From Hyalangium versicolor (GTDB taxonomy: Bacteria; Myxococcota; Myxococcia; Myxococcales; Myxococcaceae): DNA of 64,000 nt. Shown piece by piece: positions 38,420 through 47,691 of this stretch. Numbering within the stretch: the stretch's first letter is position 1; each line of letters begins with the position of its first letter. The notes under the pieces were generated by a model that saw only the letters and a list, made by a program, of their open reading frames with translations, did no database searches and had not been told where the DNA came from. The DNA lies in assembly GCF_020103695.1 (NCBI RefSeq), contig NZ_JAHXBF010000002.1, positions 248,001 to 312,000 of the forward strand, written 5' to 3'. A program made the position numbers and the translations under genes.

Positions 38420-40630
38420 ATGGACTTCAACAGTCTCCTCAAGACCGGGCTCATCGCCCCCGAGATCCTCTCCCAGTCGCTGTGGATGATCATCGCGCTG
38501 CCATTGCTGGGCGCGTTCGTCTGCGGCGTGTTCGGGAAGATGCTGGGCCGCGCCAACGTGCACCTGGTGGCCTGCTCCGCCGTGGCGGGCTCCTTCGTGT
38601 TGGCGGTGCTGGCCTTCTGGGCCAGCAGCGCCACGGACCCCAACAACGCTCCGCTCGCCGTCATCTCGAACAGCTTCGGTGGCGCGCAGATTCGCTACGT
38701 CCTGTGGAATGACCTGGGGACGTGGTTCAGCGCGGGCGACTTCCGCGTGAACTTTGGCCTGGCGGTGGACCACCTGTCCGGCACGCTGCTGCTGGTCATC
38801 ACCGGCGTCGGCTTCCTCATCCACCTGTACTCCACCAGCTACATGGAGCACGACGACGGGTACTGGCGGTACTTCGCGTACCTGAACCTGTTCGTCGCGA
38901 TGATGCTGACGCTGGTGATGGCCGACAACCTCGTCCTGCTCTTCGTGGGCTGGGAGGGCGTGGGCATGGCCAGCTACCTGCTCATCGGCTTCTGGTACAC
39001 GGACGCGGCCAAGGCGTGGGCGGGCCGCAAGGCGTTCATCACCAACCGCATCGGCGACTTCGCCTTCCTCATCGCCTCGTTCCTCATCGTGCTGCTGGTC
39101 GGCGCCTACGTGAAGCAGTCCAATGACGCGGACCTGCAGCCGGTGGGCAGCAACGTGGCCCGGTACAGTTCCGCCCTGGAGCAGCGGGGTCCGCTGACCT
39201 TCCACGGCCTGGAGACGTTCGCGCGGGCGCTTCCCGATGCCAACGGCACCGTGAAGCTGGATGTGCCCATCAGCTCCGGCCCGCTGGAGGGCCACACCTA
39301 CGGCGGCGTGCTGACGGTGGCGATGCTGCTGTTCCTGCTGGGCGCGGCGGGCAAGAGCGCGCAGCTGCCCCTGTACGTGTGGCTGCCGGACGCCATGGCC
39401 GGCCCGACGCCTGTTTCGGCCCTCATCCACGCGGCGACGATGGTCACCGCGGGCGTCTACCTGTTCAGCCGCATGAGCTTCCTGCTGGTGCTGAGCCCGG
39501 CGGCCATGGCCACGGTGGCCATCGTCGGAGCGGCCACCTCGCTGCTGGCCGCGCTCATCGCCTTCGCGCAGGACGACATCAAGAAGGTGCTGGCCTACTC
39601 CACGGTGTCCCAGCTGGGCATCATGTTCATGGGCGTGGGCATGGGCATCTTCTGGGCGGCCGTGTTCCACCTGGTCACCCACGCCTTCTTCAAGGCCTGT
39701 CTGTTCCTCGGCGCCGGCAGCGTGATGCACGGCAACGGGGACGAGACGGACATCAAGAAGCTGGGCGGCCTGCGCAAGGAGATGCCTTGGACGTGGGTCA
39801 CCTTCTTCATCTCGACCCTGGCCATCACCGGCATCTTCCCGCTGTCGGGCTTCTTCTCGAAGGACGCCATCTACCACGGCGTGCACCACAACGTGCTGGA
39901 GGGGTACCACTGGGTGGGTCACTTCCTCTACCCGGTGGGCCTGCTCATCGCCGTGTGCACGGCCTTCTACATGACGCGCCTGTACCTGCTGACGTTCGAG
40001 GGCAAGCGCTCGCCCGAGGCGCGCGTGGAGCATGCTCACGAGAGCGCCTGGCACATGACGCTGCCGCTGGTCATCCTCGCGGTGCTCGCCGTCGTCTCCT
40101 CCATCTACGCGTTCCCGCTGCTGAAGAACTCGCCTCAGACGCTGATGGAGAACTTCCTCAGCCCGGTGTTCAACGCGGCCCGCATCATCGCGGGCGAGAA
40201 GGGCGCGAACACGGTGGAGCTGGACACCAGCCGCCCGACGCTCGGGGACTACGGCGTGGCGTGGATCATCGTGGTGATGGGTGGCGCGGCGGCGGCCTTC
40301 CTGTACCTGAGCTTCTTCCCGGCGCGGAAGGGCCAGCCGGCTCCGGCCCTGGCTCGCTGGGTGCGCCAGGTGGCCCTCAACAAGTTCTACGTGGATGAGC
40401 TGTACGAGTTCCTCATCATCCGCCCGGTGAAGTTCATCAGCTTCGTGTTCTACCGCGTGGTGGACGCGCTCCTCATCGACACGGTGGTGGTGCGCGGCAC
40501 CGCGTGGGTCACGGCTCGCGTGGGCAGCGCGCTGCGCTACGTGCAGACGGGCGATGCGCAGGCCTACGCCGCGGTCATGGCACTGGCGCTGCTGGGCGGC
40601 GTGATCTACGCAATCCTCAAGGTGTTCTAA
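38420..40630 (+). CDS. nuoL: NADH-quinone oxidoreductase subunit L
   Basis: NuoL is the distal antiporter-like, proton-pumping subunit (ND5) with the long lateral helix. The protein is 736 aa with about 16 membrane segments. Key residues appear in FVGWEGVGMASYLLIGFWY (the essential glutamate), KSAQLPLYVWLPDAMAGPTP (lysine and the broken-helix motif) and HAFFKACLFLGAGSV. The C-terminal 200 residues hold the lateral helix and anchor. Its TAA stop shares one base with the ATG of nuoM. Confidence 0.96.
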   Translation: MDFNSLLKTGLIAPEILSQSLWMIIALPLLGAFVCGVFGKMLGRANVHLVACSAVAGSFVLAVLAFWASSATDPNNAPLAVISNSFGGAQIRYVLWNDLGTWFSAGDFRVNFGLAVDHLSGTLLLVITGVGFLIHLYSTSYMEHDDGYWRYFAYLNLFVAMMLTLVMADNLVLLFVGWEGVGMASYLLIGFWYTDAAKAWAGRKAFITNRIGDFAFLIASFLIVLLVGAYVKQSNDADLQPVGSNVARYSSALEQRGPLTFHGLETFARALPDANGTVKLDVPISSGPLEGHTYGGVLTVAMLLFLLGAAGKSAQLPLYVWLPDAMAGPTPVSALIHAATMVTAGVYLFSRMSFLLVLSPAAMATVAIVGAATSLLAALIAFAQDDIKKVLAYSTVSQLGIMFMGVGMGIFWAAVFHLVTHAFFKACLFLGAGSVMHGNGDETDIKKLGGLRKEMPWTWVTFFISTLAITGIFPLSGFFSKDAIYHGVHHNVLEGYHWVGHFLYPVGLLIAVCTAFYMTRLYLLTFEGKRSPEARVEHAHESAWHMTLPLVILAVLAVVSSIYAFPLLKNSPQTLMENFLSPVFNAARIIAGEKGANTVELDTSRPTLGDYGVAWIIVVMGGAAAAFLYLSFFPARKGQPAPALARWVRQVALNKFYVDELYEFLIIRPVKFISFVFYRVVDALLIDTVVVRGTAWVTARVGSALRYVQTGDAQAYAAVMALALLGGVIYAILKVF

Positions 40631-42336
40631 TGGGCTTCTTCGATACGCACCTGCTGAACATCGTCATCTTCCTGCCGCTCGTGTTCGCGGTGCTGGTGCT
40701 GATGCTGCCCTCGGGCGAGCACGGGCAGATCCGCGCCGCCACCCTGGTGGGCATGCTCGTGGACCTGGTGTTCGGGGCCTGGGCGTACGCGAAGTACGTG
40801 CCGGGCGGCTCCGAGTTCCAGCTCGAGTACCGCGTGCCCTGGTTCACCGAGTTCGGGCTGAGCTACCACATCGGCATGGACGGCATCGCGGCCAGCCTGC
40901 TGCTGCTCACCGTCTTCCTCGGCCCCCTGGTGGTGCTGGCCTCCACCACGTACATCAGCCACCGCATCAAGGAGTTCCACCTGGCGCTGCTCGTCCTCCA
41001 GACGACGATGCTGGGCGCGCTGGTGTCGCTGGACGTGCTGCTGTTCTACGTCTTCTTCGAGGCGATGCTCATCCCCATGTACCTGATGGTCGGCGTGTGG
41101 GGCGCCGAGGATCGCCAGATGGCGGCGGTGAAGTTCTTCCTCTACACCCTCTTCGGCTCGCTGCTGATGCTGGTGGCCATCGTCGCCCTGTACTTCCTCA
41201 GTGGCCCCAACGGCGCGCGCTCGTTCGACTACGCCACCATCTACAACACGCTGCTGAGCGCCAATCAGGAGCTCTCCCGGTGCACCGCCGCGGGCTCGTG
41301 TGACTCCATCACGGGACTTGCCAGGACGCTGCACACCTGGGGCCCGATCATGTTCGCGGCCTTCGCTCTGGCCTTCGCCATCAAGGTCCCGATGTGGCCG
41401 GTGCACACGTGGCTGCCGGACGCTCACGTGCAGGCACCCGTGGCCGGCTCCATGATTCTGGCCGGCGTGATGCTGAAGATGGGCACCTTCGGCTTCTGGC
41501 GCTTCGCCATCCCGTTCTTCCCGGTGGCCACCCAGCAGGCGCGGCCCATCCTCGCCACGCTGTCGGTGATTGGCATCGTCTACGGCGCGCTGATGTGCCT
41601 GGCGCAGCGGGACATCAAGAAGCTCATCGCCTACTCGTCCGTGAGCCACCTGGGCTACTGCATGCTGGGCATGCTGGCGCTCACCGCCGAGGGCGCCACG
41701 GGCAGCGCGTACCAGATGCTCAACCACGGCGTGTCCACGGGCGCGCTGTTCCTCCTGTTCGGCTTCCTCTACGAGCGCCGCCACACCCGCCTCATGGCGG
41801 ACTTCGGCGGCATCGCCAAGGTGATGCCGGTGTACACGGCCTCGTTCATCATCATCACCTTCTCCTCGGTGGCGGTGCCGGGCACCAACGGCTTCATCGG
41901 TGAGTTCCTCGTGCTTCTGGGTACCTTCAAGAGCAACCTGGGCATCGGCTTCGGCGTGCTGGCCGCCCTGGGCGTCATCCTCGGCGCGGCGTACATGCTG
42001 TGGATGGTGCAGAAGGTGTTCTTCGGCAGCCTCACCCACCGCGAGAATCAGTTCCTGCCGGACCTGAACCTGCGCGAGTTCATCACCGCGGCGCCCTTCC
42101 TGGCGCTGGTGCTGATCATGGGCCTGAAGCCGCAGCCGTTCCTGGATCGGATCGCGCCCTCCACCAACCGCTTCATCGCCCGCGCCAGCGTGGGCACTCC
42201 GGGCGCCACCCCGGACGCGTCCCAGCTCAACGTGGAGGTCATGCCGCTGCCCGAGAAGACGGCCGCGGCGCCCTCCGCTCCCTCCAGCCCGCTCGCCGTC
42301 GTCCCGGCGGCTGCCCTCCCCTCCGCCCGGCAGTAA
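40630..42336 (+). CDS. nuoM: NADH-quinone oxidoreductase subunit M
   Basis: NuoM is an antiporter-like proton-pumping subunit (ND4). From the ATG at 40630, which overlaps the nuoL stop (TAATG), it is 568 aa. Motifs include FYVFFEAMLIPMYLMVGVWG with the conserved glutamate, AFAIKVPMWPVHTWLPDAHV with the pumping lysine, and HGVSTGALFLLFGFLYERRH. A 50-residue Ala/Pro-rich tail after the last helix is longer than usual and may be disordered. Confidence 0.96.
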   Translation: MGFFDTHLLNIVIFLPLVFAVLVLMLPSGEHGQIRAATLVGMLVDLVFGAWAYAKYVPGGSEFQLEYRVPWFTEFGLSYHIGMDGIAASLLLLTVFLGPLVVLASTTYISHRIKEFHLALLVLQTTMLGALVSLDVLLFYVFFEAMLIPMYLMVGVWGAEDRQMAAVKFFLYTLFGSLLMLVAIVALYFLSGPNGARSFDYATIYNTLLSANQELSRCTAAGSCDSITGLARTLHTWGPIMFAAFALAFAIKVPMWPVHTWLPDAHVQAPVAGSMILAGVMLKMGTFGFWRFAIPFFPVATQQARPILATLSVIGIVYGALMCLAQRDIKKLIAYSSVSHLGYCMLGMLALTAEGATGSAYQMLNHGVSTGALFLLFGFLYERRHTRLMADFGGIAKVMPVYTASFIIITFSSVAVPGTNGFIGEFLVLLGTFKSNLGIGFGVLAALGVILGAAYMLWMVQKVFFGSLTHRENQFLPDLNLREFITAAPFLALVLIMGLKPQPFLDRIAPSTNRFIARASVGTPGATPDASQLNVEVMPLPEKTAAAPSAPSSPLAVVPAAALPSARQ

Positions 42337-42351
42337 GAGGCCCCTCCCGCC

Positions 42352-43917
42352 ATGAACCTGCCCAACATCACCTCGGCAGACTTCCTCCCGCTGCTGCCCG
42401 CCATCATCATGGTGCTGGGAGCGTGCGTGCTGCTGCTCTCGGAAGTCTTCCTCTCGGCCACCTCGTCGCGTGCCTATCAGGCGGTGCTGACCGCCGGCAC
42501 CGCGGTGGTGGGTGCCGTCGTCTCCGTGTGGCTGATGTTCAAGCCCGCGCAGCTGGTGTTCCTCGGCTACGCGGTGCTGGATCCATTCTCCAGCTTCCTC
42601 TCGCTCATCCTGTGCGTGGGTCTGGGACTGGCCGCCCTGAGCGCCGCCGCCTTCCTGCACAAGCGCGGCGCCGAGCGCGGTGAGTTCTACGCGCTCATGC
42701 TGTTCGCCACCGCCGGCATGAGCCTGCTGGCCATCTCCAACGAGCTCATCACCGTCTTCGTCAACATCGAGGTGCTCTCCATCGGCACCTACGCGCTCAC
42801 CTCGTACCTGCGGCGCGGCACCCGGCCGAGCGAGGCCGGCTTCAAGTACTTCATCCTCGGCGCCTTCTCCTCGGCGGTGCTGCTGTACGGCGCCGCCCTG
42901 CTCTATGGCGCCACCGGCACCACGCAGCTGTCCGAGATGAGCGGCTTGCTGGCCCAGGGCCTGGCCACCCACAAGGGGCTCGTCTACTGCGGCATCATCC
43001 TGGTGGCCGCCGGCTTCGCCTTCAAGGTCGCCGCCGTGCCCTTCCACATGTGGACGCCGGATGTGTACGAGGGCGCGCCCACCCCCGTCACCGCGCTCAT
43101 GAGCGCCGGAGTGAAGGCCGCGGCTTTCGCGTCCCTGGTGCGCGTGTTCCTCTCGGTGGCCAAGGGCATGGGCGATCCCCAGATACCGCTGGCCATCTTC
43201 TCCACGCTCGCGTTCCTGACGATGATCGTCGGCAACCTGCTGGCCATCCCGCAGCGCAACGTGAAGCGCATGCTGGCCTACTCCTCCATCGCCCATGCCG
43301 GCTACCTGCTGGTGGGCGTGGCCGCGCTCTTCGTCACCCGGCCCGGCGAGAAGTTCCGGCTGCTGGGCGCCACGGCCATGGGCGAGGGCTCGCCGCTGGA
43401 TGTGGCTCGCGCGGACTCGCTGCGCGGCATCCTCTTCTACCTGCTGGCCTACACCGTGACGGCGGTGGGCGCCTTCGCGCTCATCTCCGCGCTGGAGCGC
43501 CGCGAGGACGAGGACAAGGGCACCGCGTGGGATCTGGATCGCTTCAGCGGTCTGGCGCAGCGCCGGCCGGGTTGGGCCTTCGCGATGGCCGCCTTCATGC
43601 TGTCGCTCGGTGGCATCCCTCCCACCATCGGCTTCATGGGCAAGCTGCTCATCTTCCGCAGCGCCGTGGACACCGGCCTCATCGGCCTGGCCATCGTCGG
43701 CGTGCTCTCCAGCGCCGCCGGCGTCTACTACTATCTGCGCGTCGTCGTTTACATGTTCATGCGCCCGGTGCCCGAGGGCGCCCACGTGCTGGAGCGCAAC
43801 TGGGCCACCGAGCTGACCCTGGTGATCTCCACCGTCGCCGTGGTGGTGCTGGGCATCCTCCCCGGATCCCTCACCGAGTGGCTCACCCAGGCCGGGAGCC
43901 TCTTCGGCGGCAAGTAG
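42352..43917 (+). CDS. nuoN: NADH-quinone oxidoreductase subunit N
   Basis: NuoN (ND2) is the third antiporter-like subunit, 521 aa with about 14 helices. It shows VFVNIEVLSIGTYALTSYLR with the conserved glutamate, AAGFAFKVAAVPFHMWTPDV with the pumping lysine, and AYSSIAHAGYLLVGVAA. It is the last gene of the operon and is followed 25 bases later by a strong terminator hairpin. Confidence 0.96.
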   Translation: MNLPNITSADFLPLLPAIIMVLGACVLLLSEVFLSATSSRAYQAVLTAGTAVVGAVVSVWLMFKPAQLVFLGYAVLDPFSSFLSLILCVGLGLAALSAAAFLHKRGAERGEFYALMLFATAGMSLLAISNELITVFVNIEVLSIGTYALTSYLRRGTRPSEAGFKYFILGAFSSAVLLYGAALLYGATGTTQLSEMSGLLAQGLATHKGLVYCGIILVAAGFAFKVAAVPFHMWTPDVYEGAPTPVTALMSAGVKAAAFASLVRVFLSVAKGMGDPQIPLAIFSTLAFLTMIVGNLLAIPQRNVKRMLAYSSIAHAGYLLVGVAALFVTRPGEKFRLLGATAMGEGSPLDVARADSLRGILFYLLAYTVTAVGAFALISALERREDEDKGTAWDLDRFSGLAQRRPGWAFAMAAFMLSLGGIPPTIGFMGKLLIFRSAVDTGLIGLAIVGVLSSAAGVYYYLRVVVYMFMRPVPEGAHVLERNWATELTLVISTVAVVVLGILPGSLTEWLTQAGSLFGGK

Positions 43918-43942
43918 CCCTCGCGCCTCCCGCGGTACCCTC

Positions 43943-43973
43943 CGCCCGCCCCAGCGTCTCGCTCGGGCGGGCG
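43943..43973 (+). terminator. intrinsic terminator of the nuo operon
   Basis: CGCCCGCCC and GGGCGGGCG form a 9-bp GC stem, extended inward by AGCG/CGCT after one C-C mismatch, around a TCT loop. TCGTGTTTT follows. It starts 25 bases after the nuoN stop and is the strongest terminator in this part of the window. Confidence 0.85.
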
Positions 43974-44087
43974 TCGTGTTTTCAGCGCCTCCCCTGCACT
44001 CTGCGAGCAGGCAGGCAGCCTCGTTCCCTCAGCCTCTTTCCGCTGCCAGGTTCCTGCCACACCTTTGCCCCGGGAGGAGGCTTCCGC

Positions 44088-44828
44088 ATGTCGTTTCCGG
44101 AGGAGTTGGGCCGCGCCATGGGCGCGCTATGGGCACCTGTCATCCGCATGGGGGCGACGCTCCGGCATGCGCGCTTCTTCCACCCCGACGGCATCACCTA
44201 CCGCGCCGAAGTGAAGGAAGTGACGACGCGTGACAGCCTGCTGCCCGTGGCCTCTCGCCTGGCCGGGCCCGCTCTGGTGCGCCTGTCCAGCGCGCTCTGG
44301 AGACACCAGCGCGAGTGGCCGGACATCCTCGGCCTCGCCGTACGCCTGCGCTCGGACGAGACCGTGACTGAGGAACCCTCGAAGGGGGATCAGGATCTCC
44401 TCTTCGCCACCGTGCGCTCGCCGCTGACGTTGGGGCTGGCGCCGCTCTCCACGGACGTGCACGACTGGCTAGAGAATGACTACTACGCCGTGTCCCCCTT
44501 CCAGGTGAGCGGGCTCGGCCGGGCGAAGCTGCGCGTCGTCTCCAGTCACGCGGATGCTCCGGGCCATACACGGCTGGAGCGACTCGAAGCCGCGCTCCAG
44601 AGCGGCCAGGCCCGCTTCACCCTCGAGGTATTGCCCCGACGCGGCGAAGGAGCCGGACGCTGGCACCCACTCGCGGAACTGCGCCTGGTGGAGCAGGTGA
44701 CCCTGGATCCCGCCACGCTGCGCTTCTGGCCCTATCGCACCGGGCGAGGCATCAGCCCCACGGGCTTCGTCCACTCCCTGCGCATCCCCACCTATCGGCA
44801 GAGCCAGGAAGGACGCACTCCCCACTAA
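44088..44828 (+). CDS. hypothetical protein resembling a heme-less catalase fold
   Basis: This is a 246-aa cytosolic protein from the ATG at 44088, with GGGAGGAGG eight bases upstream. No named family is certain. The order of segments recalls the catalase/SrpA fold: a strand-rich start, LVRLSSALWRHQREWPDILG, then GLAVRLRSDE, DLLFATVRSPLT, ENDYYAVSPFQVSG and FTLEVLPR. The catalytic histidine and the heme tyrosine of true catalases are not evident, so peroxidase activity is doubtful. It follows the nuo terminator and has its own ribosome-binding site. It converges with the GNAT gene, with 8 bases between stops. Confidence 0.7.
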   Translation: MSFPEELGRAMGALWAPVIRMGATLRHARFFHPDGITYRAEVKEVTTRDSLLPVASRLAGPALVRLSSALWRHQREWPDILGLAVRLRSDETVTEEPSKGDQDLLFATVRSPLTLGLAPLSTDVHDWLENDYYAVSPFQVSGLGRAKLRVVSSHADAPGHTRLERLEAALQSGQARFTLEVLPRRGEGAGRWHPLAELRLVEQVTLDPATLRFWPYRTGRGISPTGFVHSLRIPTYRQSQEGRTPH

Positions 44829-44836
44829 GCAGAGGT

Positions 44837-45658
44837 CTACCGAAGCGGCCCCTGCATCTGCTGGATCTCCATCTTCACGATGGCGCCCGCCCCCCTCAGC
44901 AGCCCTACCAGCGGCGCGTCATCCGTCACCGAGACGTGGAAGGCCTCGGCTCCCGTCCGCTGGAAGGCCTCCAGAAGCAGCGCATGCGCGTGCCCGGAAC
45001 TGGCCGCGAAGAAGGGGAACAGCACGTTCCCCGGCCGCAGATCCATCATCCCCAGATCCATCCGCTCGGGCGCACCGGCCCGCGCGAGCCTCAACAGTTG
45101 GTGGGAACCCCGCTTCGCGAAGCGCTCGAGCTTGCCTGGCAGCAGCTGGAAGGCCGCCGTCAGTGGCTCCCACTCCGAAGCCACCACGGGCACCACCTCG
45201 AGGCCCTCGGGCGCCGCCGGTAGCACCTCCGCCTGAGCCCGGGAGACCGCCAGCGTGACGGATTCTCGCACCGGCCTCATCCCCAGGGCCGTGTAGAGCT
45301 CGATCGCCGCCGTGTTGTCCTTCTTCACATTCAGCGCCCAGCTCCGGCAGCCCTGCTCTCGGAAGCGGTCCGCCACCACCGCCAGCAACCGCCTCCCCAG
45401 CCCCTGCCTCCGGGCCTCTGGAGCCACCACCAGCTGGACCACGTAGCCCAGCTCCCCCAGCGCATCCGCCGCCACGTACGCCAACAACCCTCCAGGCCCC
45501 TCCAGGACGAGGGTCAGGGGCATCAGCTCCGCAGCCCACCCCGCCTCGGGAGGGGGAGACTCAGGCACCCCCAGTTCCAGGAATAGACGCGCGAAGGCGC
45601 TGTAGTCCTCGCCTCGGGCCGGCCTCAGGGCCCACTCACCGGGAGCACGCTCAGCCAT
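44837..45658 (-). CDS. GNAT-family N-acetyltransferase
   Basis: This is a 273-aa protein with an N-terminal GNAT domain of about 150 residues. The acetyl-CoA site is in VVQLVVAPEARRQGLGRRLL (Q/R-x-x-G-x-G), followed by NVKKDNTAAIELYTALGM. The second half is a weaker, probably degenerate GNAT-like repeat. The substrate is unknown. It lies just downstream of the pxr terminator. In Myxococcus xanthus, as I recall, pxr is likewise flanked by a GNAT acetyltransferase gene, which supports the RNA call. Confidence 0.9.
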   Translation of the reverse strand: MAERAPGEWALRPARGEDYSAFARLFLELGVPESPPPEAGWAAELMPLTLVLEGPGGLLAYVAADALGELGYVVQLVVAPEARRQGLGRRLLAVVADRFREQGCRSWALNVKKDNTAAIELYTALGMRPVRESVTLAVSRAQAEVLPAAPEGLEVVPVVASEWEPLTAAFQLLPGKLERFAKRGSHQLLRLARAGAPERMDLGMMDLRPGNVLFPFFAASSGHAHALLLEAFQRTGAEAFHVSVTDDAPLVGLLRGAGAIVKMEIQQMQGPLR

Positions 45659-45705
45659 GTGGAAGACCTCCCCGCGGATGAAACCACGCGGTAGAGGAGT
45701 GCGTA

Positions 45706-45827
45706 TAAAAGAAGGCGGCCCGACACCCCAGAAGGGTATCGGGCCGCGGGTCTTCTAAAGGTGACTCACCGGAAGTGCTGAAGGGGTGGGGGGGAACCAC
45801 CTTCAGCCTCGCTTCGATGCGTCCCGA
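45706..45827 (-). ncRNA. pxr: Pxr-like developmental small RNA
   Basis: A roughly 120-base RNA is predicted on the minus strand, from about 12 bases after a sigma-54 promoter to the end of a terminator T-run. Three hairpins are visible: one at 45806-45778 (arms CTGAAGG/CCTTCAG, extended by GTGG/CCAC), a small one at 45770-45760 (GGTG/CACC), and the terminator at 45747-45715. The setting, between an NtrC-family regulator gene and a GNAT gene, matches what I recall for pxr of Myxococcus xanthus, a negative regulator of fruiting-body development found in Cystobacterineae. Sequence identity to known Pxr was not checked, and the ends are estimates. Confidence 0.75.
45715..45747 (-). terminator. 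intrinsic terminator of the pxr-like RNA
   Basis: Read on the minus strand, GCGGCCCGATACCC and GGGTGTCGGGCCGC form a 14-bp stem with one U-G pair and a five-base loop, followed by CTTCTTTTAT. This is a strong Rho-independent terminator, 57 bases before the GNAT start codon, so it ends the small RNA rather than any neighbouring gene. Confidence 0.85.
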
Positions 45828-45837
45828 CGAGGGATAT

Positions 45838-45853
45838 AGCAGTCTGCGTGCCA
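45838..45853 (-). promoter_or_regulatory. sigma-54 (-24/-12) promoter of the pxr-like RNA
   Basis: The minus strand reads TGGCACGCAGACTGCT, matching the sigma-54 consensus TGGCACG-N4-TTGCW except for one base, with GG and GC separated by exactly 10 bases. Transcription should start near 45827, giving the small RNA that ends at the terminator near 45706. Confidence 0.78.
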
Positions 45854-45925
45854 GCCCTCGTGCCAAGGAGATCTCCAGTTTTCTCAGGCACTTGAAGAAA
45901 GACCCAACAGTAACGGGTCTTGCCG

Positions 45926-46121
45926 ATTTCAAGTTCGTCATTGCAGGCCTGAAATCGAGGTTTCAGATCTGAAATCGCTGCCATGATTTCAAGATTGAAA
46001 TCGCCGGGCTGTCGGAGAACCTCCCCCTGGAAGCGCCAAAAGCCCTGGAACTTCAGGGGCTTGGGTGCTCATCCGACATCGGCCCCGGGCGGCTCTCAGT
46101 CCCGAGGTTTCGAGACTGAAA
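45926..46121. promoter_or_regulatory. array of TTTC-N6-GAAA operators upstream of the sigma-54 promoter
   Basis: Three sites share TTTC-N6-GAAA: 45961-45974 (TTTCAGATCTGAAA, a perfect palindrome), 45985-46002 (GATTTCAAGATTGAAATC, arms perfect around two bases) and 46108-46121 (TTTCGAGACTGAAA). Widely spaced half-sites GATTTCAAG and CCTGAAATC flank 45926-45957. They lie about 110-270 bases upstream of the sigma-54 promoter, the usual place for enhancer-binding protein sites. The adjacent NtrC-type regulator is the obvious candidate to bind them. Confidence 0.7.
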
Positions 46122-46230
46122 ATCCACTGACATTCCCCGTGCTTGTTTCATCCACTGGATGTCAACAGCATTCTTCTGGGCCAGTAGAGATACAGCTCAC
46201 GTGAAACACCCAGGGATGAGGCCTGGCTGC

Positions 46231-47687
<1,457 letters not shown>

Positions 47688-47691
<4 letters not shown>

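Noticed and set aside
40627..43785. A 1052-codon open frame antisense to nuoM and nuoN
   Set aside because: Its composition is dominated by His, Gly, Glu and Arg, with no recognisable domain, and it lies opposite two unmistakable membrane subunits.
45983..46204. A 73-codon open frame over the operator array
   Set aside because: The sequence is explained by palindromic operators upstream of a sigma-54 promoter, and the codon use is poor.
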